DNA of 39,724 nucleotides, from positions 1 to 39,724 of IMG/VR virus record IMGVR_UViG_3300024262_000093; one strand, given 5' to 3'. The DNA comes from a virus. A model generated the notes under the pieces. That model was not told where the DNA came from. It saw only the letters and a program-made list of their open reading frames with translations, and did not search any database. The position numbers and the translations under genes were made by a program. Positions 38,128-39,724 of this stretch are shown in pieces. How positions within the stretch are numbered: the first letter of the stretch is position 1; every line of letters begins with the position of its first letter.

Positions 38128-38821
38128 TTATGCTATCCTCACTATTTTGCCTGTTACGCCTTGGATTGTTCGCCGGAAGCCCTCAGCGTCTGAGTTGTTA
38201 TTTGATAGGTGTAGCAGCCATATCTCCTCAACCTGGCTCAGGTCGTTTGCCTTCAGGAAAGACACCAAGCTTTCTAAACTGAGGTGTGAGTTTATTACTC
38301 TGCGCCATAGCTCCCTGTCCAAACCACCGGAGGCTATCAATCGCTTTACTATCTCCCTTGAGTAGTTGCACTCAATCATGACGTGCGTTAGTCCGTTGAA
38401 CCTGTTAGGGATGTATTTCGTATCCGTGGCGTAAAGTATCTTGGCTTCGTGATTAGCCAGGAGAAAGCCGAGCGGCTCCGCGGCGTCGTGGATCGCGGCA
38501 AAAGGTTTAATCTGCCAGCCGCCCACCTGGAACTGCTCAAACGCTCTAACGATGTGGACCCGGTGGCCGGTAATCTTCAGTGCTGCTGCCGTGCCCTCGG
38601 ACATGTAGCAGTCTATGCCGGAGCGCACCATTTCCCGAACCGCCTTGCAATGATCAAAGATGCTCGTGGCTGATAATGCAGCCCACGAGCTCTCCTACCT
38701 TGAAATTCAATCCTTGTTGGATACGCCGGAATGGGATGCCGGCCTCTAGGAGCAACGGAGTCTCTCCACCCACATAGTAGGCGTTGCCGCTGCTACCGGA
38801 GGCCAGCGCCTTTATTTCCAT
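38128..38821 (-). pseudogene. Metallo-beta-lactamase-fold hydrolase, frameshifted in the metal-binding motif
   Basis: The start codes MEIKALASGSSGNAYYVGGE, the beginning of the YycJ-like MBL fold, and runs to HEHL, then stops at TGA (38654-38656). In the next frame the sequence resumes as DHCKAVREMVRSG and continues through TDTKYI and NHxx-type segments (INSHLSLESLVSFL) to the end, with HLS at the C-terminus. Removing one T from TTT (AAA at 38656-38658 on the plus strand) restores HEHLDH, the HxHxDH zinc motif, and gives a 230-residue protein. Phage MBL proteins often follow RecT, as here (two bases apart). It is either a sequencing/assembly indel or a true inactivation. Confidence 0.85.
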
Positions 38822-38823
38822 GC

Positions 38824-39724
38824 TTAGAATCCCGGTCCCTCCGTCGGTTGTCGCTTTGTAGCCCTGGGGATAACAGGTTTGGGAGGCTCTTCCTTTTCGG
38901 GAGACTCTTCTACCCCTTCTTCTTCCGTGTCCCCTTCAAGGATTTCCCCCGTCTCTATGTCCACGTCGATGATGTCCCCGTTGGCGTTCTCCTCGATTTC
39001 CTCGGCGACCTCTTCCTCTGCCTGCTCCTCGTCGGACCTGTTAAAGTGCTCCAGGAAGAGATTACTGTCACTTGATGCATTGATGAACTTCTTACAGGCG
39101 CGGCTTATCACGGTGCGCTTGGCCATCTCGTCAGGGAATTGGGAGTGCGTTGACCCTGTCCCTTGCATCTTCGACTTGGCCCAAGATTTTCGGATCTGCT
39201 CTATGGTCATGATCTCGGTGTAGTCTGGCTTGCCGTTCCCAAACTCTATCACACAATAGGCGGCGATGATGTCTGCTCCCACGTTCTCAATCTTCTGCGT
39301 GTGCTTGGTGACGTCCTTCCGGTTGTGCTTAATCTCGTACTCGAACTCATCGCCCTTGTACACGACCTCCGCCCAGATGTCCGTAGCCCCTGCAACTCTT
39401 TCCGCTACCGCCATCGTCCCGAAGTATGACCGCTGGCATAACAGCTTCTTCCCGTAGGCTATGAAGTAGCACTGCTTCTTGCCCGGGTTCAATCCCTGAA
39501 CTGCCATATCCAGCAGGGCATTGGCGATGCTGGCCTGTGAACAAGCCCTCAGTACCGGCACATGGTTTTTGTCCTCGGTTTCCTGCAAGGCCAGCCATGC
39601 TGCCTTCAGCGCGTTCTCGATGCTGTAGTTGTCCGGTAGCCTCAACTCCCCGCGTTCGGTGAATTTCCTCAGTGTAGCGGTTGTTGATTTCACGATGTCG
39701 TAGGGTTTTGCTACTGCCTTTGTT
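38824..39724 (-). CDS. recT: RecT single-strand annealing protein, main part (N-terminus at 1-192)
   Basis: RecT promotes annealing of single strands and strand invasion for phage recombination. The sequence shows the family order: ENALKAAWLALQETEDKNHV, then SIANALLDMAVQGLNPGKKQ (the RecT core start) and CYFIAYGKKLLCQRSYFGTM. Next come YKGDEFEY and GADIIAAYCVIEFGNG, then TEIMTIEQIRKSWAKSKM and MAKRTVISRACKKFI. The C-terminus is a long acidic tail, common in RecT and thought to tune DNA or SSB binding. The frame runs off the right end and joins the left-end start at the equivalent base. The MBL gene follows after two bases. Confidence 0.95.
   Translation of the reverse strand, partial: TKAVAKPYDIVKSTTATLRKFTERGELRLPDNYSIENALKAAWLALQETEDKNHVPVLRACSQASIANALLDMAVQGLNPGKKQCYFIAYGKKLLCQRSYFGTMAVAERVAGATDIWAEVVYKGDEFEYEIKHNRKDVTKHTQKIENVGADIIAAYCVIEFGNGKPDYTEIMTIEQIRKSWAKSKMQGTGSTHSQFPDEMAKRTVISRACKKFINASSDSNLFLEHFNRSDEEQAEEEVAEEIEENANGDIIDVDIETGEILEGDTEEEGVEESPEKEEPPKPVIPRATKRQPTEGPGF
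39556..39724. repeat. Terminal direct repeat, right copy
   Basis: This is the counterpart of bases 1-169, identical over its first 126 bases and differing at four positions in the last 43. It supports circular closure; the two copies encode the same recT segment. Confidence 0.9.

Overview
The window is a complete or nearly complete genome of a tailed double-stranded DNA phage, most likely one with a short tail. It carries small and large terminase, portal, scaffold and HK97-type capsid genes, a 1654-residue ejection-type protein and a large beta-rich tail protein. No tape measure with tail-chaperone genes, tail tube gene or integrase is recognisable. The first 169 bases recur at the right end (39556-39724) with only four mismatches, so the sequence almost certainly closes to a circle of about 39,555 bp. 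The RecT gene is cut by the chosen ends. The four mismatches suggest mixed strains in a metagenomic assembly. A phage-borne initiator-type tRNA (C1 opposite U72, anticodon CAT) points to a bacterial host. Strong AGGAGG ribosome sites and the gene repertoire (RecT, MBL, YopX, VRR-NUC, DnaB) resemble phages of Firmicutes or neighbouring phyla, but the host cannot be fixed from the sequence.

Layout: two opposed transcription blocks. Leftward (minus strand), from a promoter at about 5580 through the artificial ends to 31433, run the early genes. They comprise a dozen small regulatory or host-takeover proteins (5523-2165), a Rad50/SbcC-like ATPase, RecT and a metallo-beta-lactamase-fold protein that is frameshifted in its catalytic motif. 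An MT-A70 methyltransferase follows, then, from a second promoter at about 37560, a replication initiator with internal iterons, a DnaB helicase, a cytosine methyltransferase, VRR-NUC and HNH nucleases, YopX and zinc-ribbon proteins. Rightward (plus strand), from a promoter at about 5670 to 31370, run the late genes: terS, a zinc-ribbon protein, a RepL-like winged-helix protein, terL, portal, virion proteins, ejection protein, scaffold, capsid, connector and tail proteins. The late block ends in a lysis-like cassette and an RNA cluster. The divergent promoters at 5554-5695 flank a palindromic operator candidate, and the two blocks converge on terminators at 31336-31440.

How the parts fit: the early block replicates and recombines the genome and methylates DNA. 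The late block packages and builds the particle. At the end of the late block, where an endolysin normally sits, there is a secreted protein with the zinc-ligand pattern of zinc-dependent phospholipase C, next to a membrane-anchored coiled-coil protein. No peptidoglycan hydrolase is recognisable anywhere. The most interesting non-coding signals are the 11-bp iterons inside the initiator gene, a duplicated intercistronic structured element (3441-3504 and 5167-5229), an attenuator-like four-segment structure at 4054-4123 beside a tiny hydrophobic ORF, and a 168-nt structured RNA next to the initiator tRNA.
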